Origin: JABFRZ01 sp964631945 | GTDB lineage: Bacteria; Planctomycetota; UBA1135; GCA-002686595 | Assembly: GCA_964631945.1 (NCBI GenBank) | Contig: CAZWAY010000018.1 | Location: 21,739-85,738, forward strand | Length of the DNA: 64,000 bases | Reading direction: 5' to 3' | Shown: positions 32,211 through 40,657 of the stretch, in pieces | How the letters are laid out: each line of letters starts with the position of its first letter | Numbering within the stretch: the first letter of the stretch is position 1 | Program-made: the position numbers and the translations under genes | Notes under the pieces: generated by a model | What the model was told of the DNA's origin: nothing | Databases searched by the model: none | The model's input: the letters and a program-made list of their open reading frames with translations, nothing else

Positions 32211-32645
32211 CTAGCTGTCCGATACGAGCAGGGCCAGGCGTTTCTTCACCCGTTGTGCCGCCGCCTTCGAGGCCAGCGCCACCAGCACGGTGTCGTCACC
32301 CGCCACGGTGCCGACCAGACCCTCGAGCTCCTCGGCCTCGAGCGCGCGCGCGATCGCACTGGCCGCGCCGGGCTCGCAGCGCAGCAGCAGGTACTCGCGC
32401 GCCGTCGCGAGCGAGCGCATCAGGCTCTTCAGCGCCGAGAGCGGAGTCACCCGTTCCGGCTCGCGAATCTGGTAGATCCCGGCCTCTTTCGCCACGCGCA
32501 GGAGGCGCAGATCGCGCGACAGCACGGGCTGCGAGGCGCGAAAGCCCTGGACCTTGAGCTTGGCGTCCAGCTCGGCCTGACTGCGGATGGAGTTCTCGAG
32601 CACCAGGCGGCGGATCGCCGCCCGGCGCTCCTCGGAGCGCGACAT
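32211..32645 (-). CDS. argR: Arginine repressor
   Basis: 144 residues with the ArgR order: amino winged helix (RRAAIRRLVLENSIRSQAELDAKLKVQGFRASQPVLSRDLRLLRV) and carboxyl oligomerisation/arginine-binding domain (LLLRCEPGAASAIARALEAEELEGLVGTVAGDDTVLVAL). The GT-VAGDDT stretch contains the aspartates that bind arginine in known members. As first gene of the operon it should control its own transcription and the biosynthetic genes behind it in response to arginine. Confidence 0.92.
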   Translation of the reverse strand: MSRSEERRAAIRRLVLENSIRSQAELDAKLKVQGFRASQPVLSRDLRLLRVAKEAGIYQIREPERVTPLSALKSLMRSLATAREYLLLRCEPGAASAIARALEAEELEGLVGTVAGDDTVLVALASKAAAQRVKKRLALLVSDS

Positions 32646-32651
32646 CCGAGA

Positions 32652-32702
32652 AGAATAGTTCTGCTACGGGGAAAGGCAAACAGCGACTATTTATTCTGAA
32701 TA
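32652..32702 (-). promoter_or_regulatory. Probable argR-operon promoter and AT-rich palindrome
   Basis: On the minus strand TTGCCT (32674-32679) and TATTCT (32652-32657) are 16 bases apart; the -10 ends 6 bases before the argR ATG, so the message would be leaderless. Just upstream lies the palindrome TATTC-T-GAATA (32692-32702), AT-rich in GC-rich DNA. ArgR boxes also combine GAAT and ATTC halves but in the order TGAAT-N4-ATTCA, so this is only a weak operator candidate. Confidence 0.4.
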
Positions 32703-32913
32703 CTTGGACGCCTGTACCTCTTTATCCATTCTGGGGCGGCGTGCGCCTGAGACCGCGCGCCGTTTCGGATTCCGGCCCCTCGGGCGGGCCCGTGGCGCAA
32801 ACGAGCCGGGCGGCTCCTCCGCACTAGAGCGGACAGCGCCTGCACCGGCGGTGGAATACACTCGAGCGGTGGAGCCGAGCTCGCGCCCGCGAGCCGGCGC
32901 GCCCGACCAGGCC

Positions 32914-33504
32914 ATGTGGACCACGGACGTCTTGCGCGAGGAGCACCGCTGGATCCTGCGCATGCTCCAGTGCCTGGAGCGCGTGGTGGCCGATTCCGAG
33001 CGCCGCGGTCACCTCGCGGCCGGGAGCGCGGCCGAGCTCCTGGCCCTGTTCACGCACTTCGCCGACGGCCTGCACCAGGAGCGCGAAGAACGCTGCCTGT
33101 TCCCGCGCCTGCTGGCGCGCGCCCGCAGCGTGACCGAGCGCACCGACCTCGGCCGGCTGTGCGGTGAGCACGAGGAGGAGCGCCGCGCCATGGGCCGGAT
33201 GGGGCACGAACTGCTCGGTGCGATCTACGGCGAGGCCCGCAGCCTGCAGGCCTTCCAGCGCGAGGCGCAGCGCTACGCGCAACTCCATGCCGCCCACATC
33301 CAGCACGAGAACCGCGAGCTCCTGCCGCTGGCCGAGTTCCTGCTCACGCCCGAGGACGACCAGACCGTGATGCAGGGCTTCGCCAGCCTCGAGGCGCACG
33401 GGCCGGGCGAGCTGCAGCGCGTGTTCCGGCGCATCCAGGCGCTGTCCACGCGCCTCGGCCTCCCGAGCAGCACCGGCCCCCAGCCGAGCCCCCCCTCGCC
33501 ATGA
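32914..33504 (+). CDS. Hemerythrin HHE-domain protein
   Basis: 196 residues from ATG 32914 (MWTTDVLREEHRWILRML). Four-helix bundle with the iron-binding histidine and glutamate pattern of HHE proteins: EEHRW, HFADGLHQEREE, CGEHEEERRAMGRM and HAAHIQHENRELLPL. Such proteins bind a di-iron centre and are linked to oxygen or nitric oxide handling. The frame is open to 32704 and another start (GTG 32869) is possible, but that part is low in complexity. The next gene begins 7 bases after its stop, so the pair is probably an operon. Confidence 0.82.
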   Translation: MWTTDVLREEHRWILRMLQCLERVVADSERRGHLAAGSAAELLALFTHFADGLHQEREERCLFPRLLARARSVTERTDLGRLCGEHEEERRAMGRMGHELLGAIYGEARSLQAFQREAQRYAQLHAAHIQHENRELLPLAEFLLTPEDDQTVMQGFASLEAHGPGELQRVFRRIQALSTRLGLPSSTGPQPSPPSP

Positions 33505-33511
33505 GCCAAGC

Positions 33512-34030
33512 ATGGAACCAGCCATGAAGAAGATCCCGCGCGACGTCGGCACCTCCAGTATCTCCGGGATCGCCAGGGTGGCGGACGTGATGACCGAGCA
33601 GGTCATGCTCGTCACGCGCCACCAGAGCATCGGTCACGTGCGCGAACTCATGACCCGCCGCGGCGTCCACAGCATGCCCGTCGTGAACGCGGAGAACGAG
33701 CCGATCGGCATCGTGACCTCCAGCGACCTGGTCGGGGAGACGCGCGACGACGCCCCCATCGGGCAGCTCATGACGCGCGAGGTCTACACGGTCCCGAAGT
33801 ACGCGGACGTGCACATCGCGGCGCGCATGATGCGCAACCACGGCATCCACCACCTCGTGGTCACGCACGAGGGCGTGGTCGTCGGGCTGGTGTCGTCCTT
33901 CGACCTGCTGCGCCTGATCGAGAACAAGCGCTTCGTGCTCAAGAACCCACCCTCGCGCCCGAAGAAGGGCGGCGGCAAGCGCCGGCGCGAGGAGGAGGGC
34001 CCCGCGGCCGCGCCCGGCGCGGACACCTGA
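33512..34030 (+). CDS. Tandem CBS-domain protein
   Basis: 172 residues. Two CBS motifs in order (ADVMTEQVMLVTRHQSIGHVRELMTRRGVHSMPVVN, then IGQLMTREVYTVPKYADVHIAARMMRNHGIHHLVVTHEGVVVGLVSSFDLL) form one Bateman module that usually binds adenine nucleotides. The end is a Lys/Arg/Pro-rich tail (PKKGGGKRRREEEG). Start at 33512 or 33524. Adjacent to the hemerythrin gene; a stress or energy sensing role is inferred from the company of the universal stress protein that converges on it. Confidence 0.85.
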   Translation: MEPAMKKIPRDVGTSSISGIARVADVMTEQVMLVTRHQSIGHVRELMTRRGVHSMPVVNAENEPIGIVTSSDLVGETRDDAPIGQLMTREVYTVPKYADVHIAARMMRNHGIHHLVVTHEGVVVGLVSSFDLLRLIENKRFVLKNPPSRPKKGGGKRRREEEGPAAAPGADT

Positions 34031-34054
34031 GGCACGCGGCGCGTCCGAGCGCCC

Positions 34055-35446
34055 TCAGGAGTTCGGGACGAGCAGCACCGGACGGGTCGAGCGCCGCGAC
34101 ACGCTGCGCGCCACGGAGCCGATCAGGACCGAGGCCACGCGACCGTGGTGGTGCGTGCCGAGGCACAGGAGGTCGACCTCGTGTCGCTCGGCAGCCTCCA
34201 GGATGGCGCCCGGGACATCGCTCGCCTCGATCACCTCGACCAGGGTCTCGAGCGCGCCGTCGCGCCGTCCCCGGACGAGCTTCTCCATCTCGGCCTCGGC
34301 CAGGGTGCGTTTCATGCGTCGCTCGGTCGGGGTCGGCATGACGGTGGGGTGGTAGCCCATGATCCAGCCCGAGGGGTACTGGGGCGGGACGTCGACGTGC
34401 AGGAGCACGAGCTGGCTGCCGGCCGGCAGCAGCCCGAGGGCCAGCACGACCGCCCGGTTGCCCGTCTCCGACAGGTCGGTGGCGACCAGCGCGCGCCGCA
34501 CGGGCCGTGGCACGCCGGGCTCGACCGCGCCGAGCTCGGGCGGCACGACCAGGACGTTGGTCTCGACCATCGGCAGCACGGTGTAGGAAACGGAACCGAG
34601 CAGGCGCCGACGCAGGGCACCGTGCCGGTGCGCGCCCAGGACCAAGAGGTCGGCCTCCGTCTCGGCCGCGAACTCGGCCAGGGTCTCGGCCACCTGACCG
34701 CGCGAGGGGAGCGGCACGAAGCGCGCTTCCGCCGCGCTGTCCTCGGCCGCCGTTCGCCGGGGGAGTTCGTGCGCCAGGGCCTGCTCCAGGCGCGCGCGGA
34801 TCTCGGGGCTCTCGGAATCCTCCAGGCCGCGTCGCCGCGCTTCCTCGAGCGGGTCGTAGACGTGCACCTCGCTCAGCGCGCAGGCCCCGAGCTTGACGAG
34901 GCCCAGCGCCGCCTTCACCGCGGCCCGGGTCGGCTTGCCGGTGCCCAGGGCCACCACCGTCGTCAGCGCGCGCCCCTCGAGGGCCCAGCGCGTGAACGCC
35001 TCGGCCCGGCGCACGACCAGCAGCGGCACGGGCGAGCTCTGCGAGAGCCGGTCGGCCACGCTCCCGAAGCGCCACAGGGTCGAGGCACGCCGGCCGAGCG
35101 AGGCCACGACCAGGAGCTGGGCCTTGCGTTCCTCGGCCACGCGCACGAGCTCCTGATCGGGCAAGCCGGTGTGGATCACGTGCTGCACCTGGATCCCGAA
35201 CTCGCGCGCCAGGCGTTCGCCCTCGCGTTCGAGTTCGGCGTGCATGCGCTGGCGATCGGCCTCGAGGTACTGCGTGTTGGCCAGGGCCAGGGGGGTCGCC
35301 CCGGTGATCGGCTCGATCGAGAGGACCAGCGCCTCCTGCACGTAGGCGAGCGTCAGGCTGCCCTTGGAGAGCTTGGCGAAGGCCGCCGCCGCGCGCGCTG
35401 CCGCGTGCGAGCTGGCCGACCCGTCGATTCCACAGACGACGATCAT
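34055..35446 (-). CDS. Universal stress protein with three UspA domains
   Basis: 463 residues; AGGGG precedes ATG 35446. Three UspA units can be read: ~1-150 (MIVVCGIDGSASSHAAARAA to SVADRLSQSSPVPLLVV), ~160-300 (TTVVALGTGKPTRAAVKAAL to LLVLGAHRHGALRRRLLGSV) and ~315-463 (RALVATDLSETGNRAVVLAL to LLCLGTHHHGRVASVLIGSV). The second and third end in the G-x-x-G-x9-G-S/T ATP-type pattern; the first is a variant. Two domains per chain are common; three are less so. Cytoplasmic; likely a stress-response protein. Confidence 0.88.
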   Translation of the reverse strand: MIVVCGIDGSASSHAAARAAAAFAKLSKGSLTLAYVQEALVLSIEPITGATPLALANTQYLEADRQRMHAELEREGERLAREFGIQVQHVIHTGLPDQELVRVAEERKAQLLVVASLGRRASTLWRFGSVADRLSQSSPVPLLVVRRAEAFTRWALEGRALTTVVALGTGKPTRAAVKAALGLVKLGACALSEVHVYDPLEEARRRGLEDSESPEIRARLEQALAHELPRRTAAEDSAAEARFVPLPSRGQVAETLAEFAAETEADLLVLGAHRHGALRRRLLGSVSYTVLPMVETNVLVVPPELGAVEPGVPRPVRRALVATDLSETGNRAVVLALGLLPAGSQLVLLHVDVPPQYPSGWIMGYHPTVMPTPTERRMKRTLAEAEMEKLVRGRRDGALETLVEVIEASDVPGAILEAAERHEVDLLCLGTHHHGRVASVLIGSVARSVSRRSTRPVLLVPNS

Positions 35447-35788
35447 GGGGCACCCCTGCTGCGATGGTTGGGAGGTCTTGGATCCGCGCTGGCCCCGCCA
35501 GCCTGCACCACGTCCGCGCCCGGGGCCGCGGCCCTTGTGCGCAGTCGCAGCGCTCGATGTCCGTAGGCCGGCCGAGCGCCCGCACGGCCCCCAGGGTAGC
35601 GCTTCCCCTGCGAGACCGGCGTTTCCGACGCCCGCACGGCTTGACAGCTTCGCGCCATGCGCCGAGGATCTACGGTCGAGTTCGCTTCCCTGGGTGCACT
35701 GCCGGGCCTGTCCACGCCGAGACACCCTGGCCGCCGAACGGGGTGCCTTGGCACGGGTCGGTTGTTCCAAAGAGATGCAGGAGTACCG
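35447..35788. other. Divergent control region of the stress-protein and sulfatase genes
   Basis: 342 bases between divergent genes. No protein-like frame on either strand, and no promoter could be assigned by eye. Ribosome sites at each end (AGGGG toward the stress protein, GGAG toward the sulfatase) mark the gene boundaries. Confidence 0.45.
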
Positions 35789-37126
35789 ATGAACAGCCCC
35801 AAAGCCTGGCGCGTGGCCCTCCTGCTCCTGGGCCTTTCGCTGTCGGCCCGCGTCATCGACGCGCAGGTCGCGCAGCCGCGCGACGTGCTCGTGGTGATGG
35901 TCGACGACATCGGCCTGGCCGACCTCGACGAGCTGCGGACCGAGGGGTTCGCGCCCAACATCGAGGCGCTGGCCGCGCGCGGGCTGGAGTTCCGCTGCAT
36001 GATCGGGGCGCCGACGTGCGGCCCGTCCCGGCTCGAGGCGTTCTTCTCGCGCTACTCCTTCCGCGATCCTGGCACGGGATCCGAGCCCGCGCCGATCCCC
36101 AGCACGCCTCCCGCGAGCTGGCCGTCCCTGGCGGACTACGCGCGCTCGGCCGGCATGGCCACCGGCCTCTTCGGAAAGTGGCATCTCGGCCCGGCCGTCG
36201 TTCCGTCGCTCCCCGAGGCGATCCCGCTCACGCGCGGGTTCGACGCCTGCTCGTGGGTCTTCCCCACGCCGGGGCCGGTGAACTTGACGTACACGGCCTG
36301 GACGCGCGCCACCGCCCCCGGCGGCCCCGGCTCGCCGCCACGCTTCACGAGCCAGTACCTGCCGCGCGTCATCAAGGACGATCTGCTGGCGTGGTGGAAC
36401 GCCACGCCGGGTCCGCGCCTCGCGGTCTGGACGGTGACCCTGGCCCACGGGCCGTTCCACCATCCTCCGGCCTCGCTCGTGCCGCCGGGCCTGCCCTTCG
36501 TTCCCGGCCAGCGCGGGCTCTTTCGCGAGATGATCGCGGCCATGGACCGGCACCTGGGCGAGGTCCTCGACGCAGTCGGCCCGGACGTGGCCGTGATCTT
36601 CATCGGGGACAACGGCACTCCGCCGCAGGTCTCGCCCATCGACCCCTACACCGGCTTGCCGTTTCCCGCCAAGACCACGACCTACGAGCGCGGCCTCCTG
36701 ATCCCGTTCATCATGGCGGGTCCAGGCATCCGTCAGGGCGTGTCTTCGCGCCTGTGCAGCCTGGTGGACATCCTGCCGACCACGATGGACTTGATCGGCT
36801 CACCGACCCGGGCGGACGTCGACGGCGTGAGCGTGTTCGCCCGCGAGCCCCACAAGATCGTGCTGGCGGGCGACGGAGGCGAGGGCGTTGAATCCGACTT
36901 CTGCGCGCGCTCCGCGCGCTTCAAGCTCCGTCGCTACGGCGATGGCTTCTCGTTCGAGGAGAAGCTCTACGACCTCCGGGCCGACCCGGACGAGCACGAC
37001 CCGCTCGACCCGGCCCTGTATCCGGCCGTGACCCTGCGGCTGCGCGCCGCCCTCTATCCGCGGCTTCCGCCCGCGATCGCGGGCAGCGCCCTGCCCCCGC
37101 CTCCGAACCTGCCCTCGACCCGCTAG
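35789..37126 (+). CDS. Exported formylglycine sulfatase
   Basis: 445 residues; GGAG lies 7 bases before ATG 35789. Signal peptide VALLLLGLSLSARVIDAQ. The alkaline-phosphatase-superfamily features are present: VDDIGLADLDEL (metal aspartates), the sulfatase signature CGPSR with the formylglycine cysteine at residue 77, GLFGKWHLGP and FIGDNGTPPQ. The protein should cleave sulfate esters once the cysteine is oxidised by a formylglycine-generating enzyme, which is not in the window. Planctomycetes carry many such enzymes for sulfated polysaccharides; the substrate here is unknown. The proline-rich end after LYDLRADPDEHDPL is typical of the family. Confidence 0.88.
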   Translation: MNSPKAWRVALLLLGLSLSARVIDAQVAQPRDVLVVMVDDIGLADLDELRTEGFAPNIEALAARGLEFRCMIGAPTCGPSRLEAFFSRYSFRDPGTGSEPAPIPSTPPASWPSLADYARSAGMATGLFGKWHLGPAVVPSLPEAIPLTRGFDACSWVFPTPGPVNLTYTAWTRATAPGGPGSPPRFTSQYLPRVIKDDLLAWWNATPGPRLAVWTVTLAHGPFHHPPASLVPPGLPFVPGQRGLFREMIAAMDRHLGEVLDAVGPDVAVIFIGDNGTPPQVSPIDPYTGLPFPAKTTTYERGLLIPFIMAGPGIRQGVSSRLCSLVDILPTTMDLIGSPTRADVDGVSVFAREPHKIVLAGDGGEGVESDFCARSARFKLRRYGDGFSFEEKLYDLRADPDEHDPLDPALYPAVTLRLRAALYPRLPPAIAGSALPPPPNLPSTR

Positions 37127-37156
37127 ATGGTGTAGCCGGGCCCGCGGGCGGTGTCC

Positions 37157-38344
37157 CTACAGCTCGGCGCGCAGCGCGGCCACCAAGGCCTCGTACTCGG
37201 CCGACTCGTTGTAGGCCTGAGCCGAGATGCGCAGGAGGCGGCGCGGCGGCGCGGGCCAGGTGAAGACCGGCACCTCGATGCGGTGGCGCTCGAACAGGGC
37301 CTGCTGCAAGGGATCGTAGGCGAAGTAGGACGTGGGCCGATCCGCGCGCCCCCGCGGCAACGGCACGCTGGCCAGACTCCCGATCATCGACTCGGGCGCG
37401 GGCGGGTCGAGCGCGAGCGCGCGGCACAGGAGCGCGCGCCCCGCCAGCACGAGTGCACGGTTGCGGCGGTAGAGCTCGGCGAACCCGCCCGGGAAGAGGC
37501 CGCCGAGGAAGCGCAGACAGGCTGGCACGCTCAGGAACGCGCTCGGATCGTCGGTGCCCATGTAGTCGAACTCGAGGCGGAAGCGCGAACGGTCCGTGCG
37601 CGGCGCGTTGGCGCCGTGGGAGAGCACCGGCGGCCGTAGTCCGCCCTGCAGCTCGCGCCGCACGTACAGGAAGGCCGCGCCCTTGGGCGCGCAGATCCAC
37701 TTGTGCAGGTTGCCGGTGTAGTAGGCGGCGCCCAGCTGCGCGAGCTCGAGCGGCAGCATGCCCGGCGCGTGTGCGCCGTCCACCAGCGTCTCGACGCCGC
37801 GCTGGCGCAAACCGGCGACGAGCTCGGCGATCGGGAAGACGAGCCCGGTCGGGCTGGTGACGTGGTCGAGCATCGCCAGCCGCGTGCGCCCCGTCACGGC
37901 CGAGAACACGGCCTCGAGCACGAGCTCGGGCGAGCCCAGCGGGAACGGGACGGCGGCCACCACCACGCGCGCGCCGCTGCGCTCGGCCACGAAATCACAG
38001 GTGTTGCGGCAGGCGTTGTAGGCCTGGTCCGTCACCAGGATCTCGTCTCCGGGCCCGAACGGCAGCGAGCGCAGCACCGCGCTCACGCCCGTGGTCGCGT
38101 TGGGAACCGGCACGAGATCCTCGGGCGCGGCCCCCAGGAACGGCGCCAGCTCCGCGCGCGCCGCGTCCACGCGCCCCTCGAGCTCGCGCCCCAGGAAGCG
38201 TACGGGCTCGCGCTCCATCTCGGCGCGCAGCTCCTGCTGCAGCGCCAGCACCGGCCGCGGGCAGGCTCCGAACGAGCCGTGGTTCAGGAAGCGGATCTCC
38301 GGATCGAGGGTCCAGTGCGCTCGCAGGGGGTTCACAGGGCGCAT
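37157..38344 (-). CDS. Class V aminotransferase (isopenicillin-N-epimerase-like)
   Basis: 395 residues. EIRFLNHGSFGACPRPVL, VPVPNATTGVSAVLRSL, MLDHVTSPTGLVFPIAEL, VDGAHAPGM and the cofactor lysine in YTGNLHKWICAPKG (K215) are typical of the isopenicillin N epimerase/ergothioneine-EgtE-like branch of class V pyridoxal enzymes. The reaction is probably a racemisation, lyase or desulfurase step on an amino acid; context does not tell which. Convergent with the sulfatase gene. Confidence 0.85.
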   Translation of the reverse strand: MRPVNPLRAHWTLDPEIRFLNHGSFGACPRPVLALQQELRAEMEREPVRFLGRELEGRVDAARAELAPFLGAAPEDLVPVPNATTGVSAVLRSLPFGPGDEILVTDQAYNACRNTCDFVAERSGARVVVAAVPFPLGSPELVLEAVFSAVTGRTRLAMLDHVTSPTGLVFPIAELVAGLRQRGVETLVDGAHAPGMLPLELAQLGAAYYTGNLHKWICAPKGAAFLYVRRELQGGLRPPVLSHGANAPRTDRSRFRLEFDYMGTDDPSAFLSVPACLRFLGGLFPGGFAELYRRNRALVLAGRALLCRALALDPPAPESMIGSLASVPLPRGRADRPTSYFAYDPLQQALFERHRIEVPVFTWPAPPRRLLRISAQAYNESAEYEALVAALRAEL

Positions 38345-38411
38345 GGTAGCGTCGCGCGCGCGCCGGAATGTCGGCCACCGGGCGTCCGCCGTTATCCTCT
38401 GCGGCACTCGC

Positions 38412-40655
38412 ATGCTGGCTCGGTTCGGAGTGGTTGCCTGGCTCGCGCTGGCGTCGGCGCAGGAACCCGGGAAGCCACGGGCCGCCGCCGCACCATCCGT
38501 CGAGCTCGCCGCGCTGCCCGTGCGCCAGAAGTTGCGCACGCTCACGAGCGACATCGCACGCACGGGCGAGCTCGACCTGGTGGAGCGCATGCGCGCGGTC
38601 CTGGCCGGGCTGGGTGACGAGCCGGCGCACCTCGAACGGCTCGAGCGCGACTGGAATCGCATCGCCCTGAGCGCGAAGCCGGGACGCTCGACGCGCACCG
38701 CGGCCGCGAGCAAGCTGCGGCGTGAGCTCGAGCCCCTGGTCGAGCAACTCGCGACCGAGGTCGAACCGCGCAGGAGCGAGCTCGCGCGCTGGATCCTCGC
38801 GCTGGATCTCGGACAACCGCAGGCCAACGCGGTGCTGGGGCGCGCGCGTGAGGAGGACGGCACCTGGCTCACCGACGAGGAGCGCACCTGGCTGCGTGGC
38901 GCGCAGCGGATCGAGCGTCTGCGCCTCGCCGCCGCGGCCCTGGAGGTCGCCGTCGAGCACCAGGCCAGCGCGAACCCGGCCCTGCTGGAGCTGAGTGGTG
39001 GCGGAAACTGCGTGCGCGCCGCCGGTGTGGAGCTGCACTCGCGCCTGCCGGCGCAGAAGCTCGAGCGCATCCTGCGGCAGAGCCTGCGCGCCGCGGCGTT
39101 CTCGCGCGCCGTCTTGCTCGGCACGCTCGACCTCCCGCGCCTGCAGCCGCGGAGGTTCGTGCTGCTCGACACGGACGCACTCCAGGCCCCGGCGCGCGCC
39201 GAGGCCCTCGCGGCCGGAGGACTCACCCAGGTGGACCACGACGGGACGGTGCAGATGAACCTGCACTCCTTCGTCGACGGACGCGGCTGGCGCACCTCGG
39301 GCTGGCGCTGCGAGGCCGAGTTCGAGGCGCTGATCCTGTGGGAGCTCCTCGGGGATTGGCTCGGCCCGGACGCCCAGCCGTGCCTGCGCGTCGGGCACCT
39401 GAACTGGGCCTGCCTGAGCTTCCTCGGCGCCTCGATGCCGACGCCGATCTGGAGCGAGACCGCCGACGGCTCGTCGTCGGGGCAGCGCTCGCGTGCACGG
39501 CTCCAGGACAGCGTGTCCGGCGCGCTGCGCTGGCGTTGCGCGCAGCGCAGCCTGTGGGGAACGCGCGCCTGGATGATCGACCTGGTGCGCGAGGGCCGCG
39601 CTCCCGCCTGGGCGCGGGCGATGCTGGACCAGGACGGCAAGATCCGCGACGCGAGCCTGCTGCAGACGACGCTCGTGTGCGAGCTCCTGCAGCTGGAGGG
39701 ACGCCTGTGGGAACTGGTCGAGGCCACGCGCGCGACGAGCGAGCCCGTCGGCGCCATCGAGCGGACGCTGGGCGAGGCCCTGCCCGATTTCGAGCAACGC
39801 TGGCGGCGCTGGCTCGATCCGCCGCGCCGCTCGGGAGTCTTGCAGCTCCTGGAGGACGCTCCGACGCCGGCGGGCCCGGCCGAGAGCCCCTTCGCCGCCG
39901 CGCTGCTCGTCCTGAACCAGGCGCGCGCCGACGCGCTGGCCGGTCAGCAGCCGGAGGTCCCGATCGTCGCGTTCGATCCGGATCTCGCGCGCGCGGCCGC
40001 GAGCCACGCACGCTACCTCACGCTCAACCCGGAGCAGAAGGCACGCTGGCCCGCCGTGCACGAGGAGTACGCCGGTGCGCCGGGCTTCACGCCCGACGGC
40101 GCGCTGGCCGGGTCCCGCGCGGTGATTGCATTCGGCGGCGACCCGGCCAAGGCCGTGCAGGGGTGGCTCGGGACCTTCTACCACCGCCTGCCGCTGCTCG
40201 ATCCCGGCCTGTTCGGGGTCGGCTTCGGGCAGAGCGAGGAGGTCCTGGTGCTCGACGTGCACTCGCTGGTGGTGGCTCCGTGGAAGGACCACGTCGTCGT
40301 CTGGCCGCTCGCCGGGGCCGTGGAGGTGCCGCGCTCGTTCGTGCCCGAGTTGCCGAGCCCGGTCCCGGGCGCGGACCTCGCGGAACTCGGGTACCCGCTC
40401 AGCATCCAGCTCTTCTTCGCGCATCAGGAGCGCGAGCTCGAGCTCGAGCTCGCGCTGTTCGTCGGCGATCCCGCCGGCGGAACACCCGTCGAAGCCCATC
40501 CCGTCACCCCCGCGTCGCCTCCGCAGGTCGAGCTCGCCCCGCCGAACGCCTGGGGCCTGATCCCGAGGGCCCCGCTGGCGAAGAAGACGCGCTACACCGC
40601 GCGGGCCGAGTGGGCCGGCCAGGTCAAGACCTGGAGCTTCACGACGGGCGAGTGA
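38412..40655 (+). CDS. Exported CAP-domain protein
   Basis: 747 residues. Signal peptide MLARFGVVAWLALASAQ, a helical region (~25-160), an unrecognised central domain (~170-480) and, at about 493-620, a CAP/SCP-like domain: LLVLNQARADAL, FDPDLARAAASHARYLTLNPEQ, FYHRLPLLDPGLFGVGFG. The final ~90 residues (YPLSIQLFF to TYTARAEWAGQVKTWSFTT) look like an Ig-like beta-sandwich. CAP domains are secreted lipid- or wall-binding folds with no agreed single role. The stop is only two bases from the stop of the convergent VOC/cupin gene. Confidence 0.78.
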   Translation: MLARFGVVAWLALASAQEPGKPRAAAAPSVELAALPVRQKLRTLTSDIARTGELDLVERMRAVLAGLGDEPAHLERLERDWNRIALSAKPGRSTRTAAASKLRRELEPLVEQLATEVEPRRSELARWILALDLGQPQANAVLGRAREEDGTWLTDEERTWLRGAQRIERLRLAAAALEVAVEHQASANPALLELSGGGNCVRAAGVELHSRLPAQKLERILRQSLRAAAFSRAVLLGTLDLPRLQPRRFVLLDTDALQAPARAEALAAGGLTQVDHDGTVQMNLHSFVDGRGWRTSGWRCEAEFEALILWELLGDWLGPDAQPCLRVGHLNWACLSFLGASMPTPIWSETADGSSSGQRSRARLQDSVSGALRWRCAQRSLWGTRAWMIDLVREGRAPAWARAMLDQDGKIRDASLLQTTLVCELLQLEGRLWELVEATRATSEPVGAIERTLGEALPDFEQRWRRWLDPPRRSGVLQLLEDAPTPAGPAESPFAAALLVLNQARADALAGQQPEVPIVAFDPDLARAAASHARYLTLNPEQKARWPAVHEEYAGAPGFTPDGALAGSRAVIAFGGDPAKAVQGWLGTFYHRLPLLDPGLFGVGFGQSEEVLVLDVHSLVVAPWKDHVVVWPLAGAVEVPRSFVPELPSPVPGADLAELGYPLSIQLFFAHQERELELELALFVGDPAGGTPVEAHPVTPASPPQVELAPPNAWGLIPRAPLAKKTRYTARAEWAGQVKTWSFTTGE

Positions 40656-40657
40656 AC

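Noticed and set aside
32692..32702. Definite ArgR box
   Set aside because: TATTC-T-GAATA has the half-sites in the opposite order to the known TGAAT-N4-ATTCA box, so it is kept only as a weak candidate.
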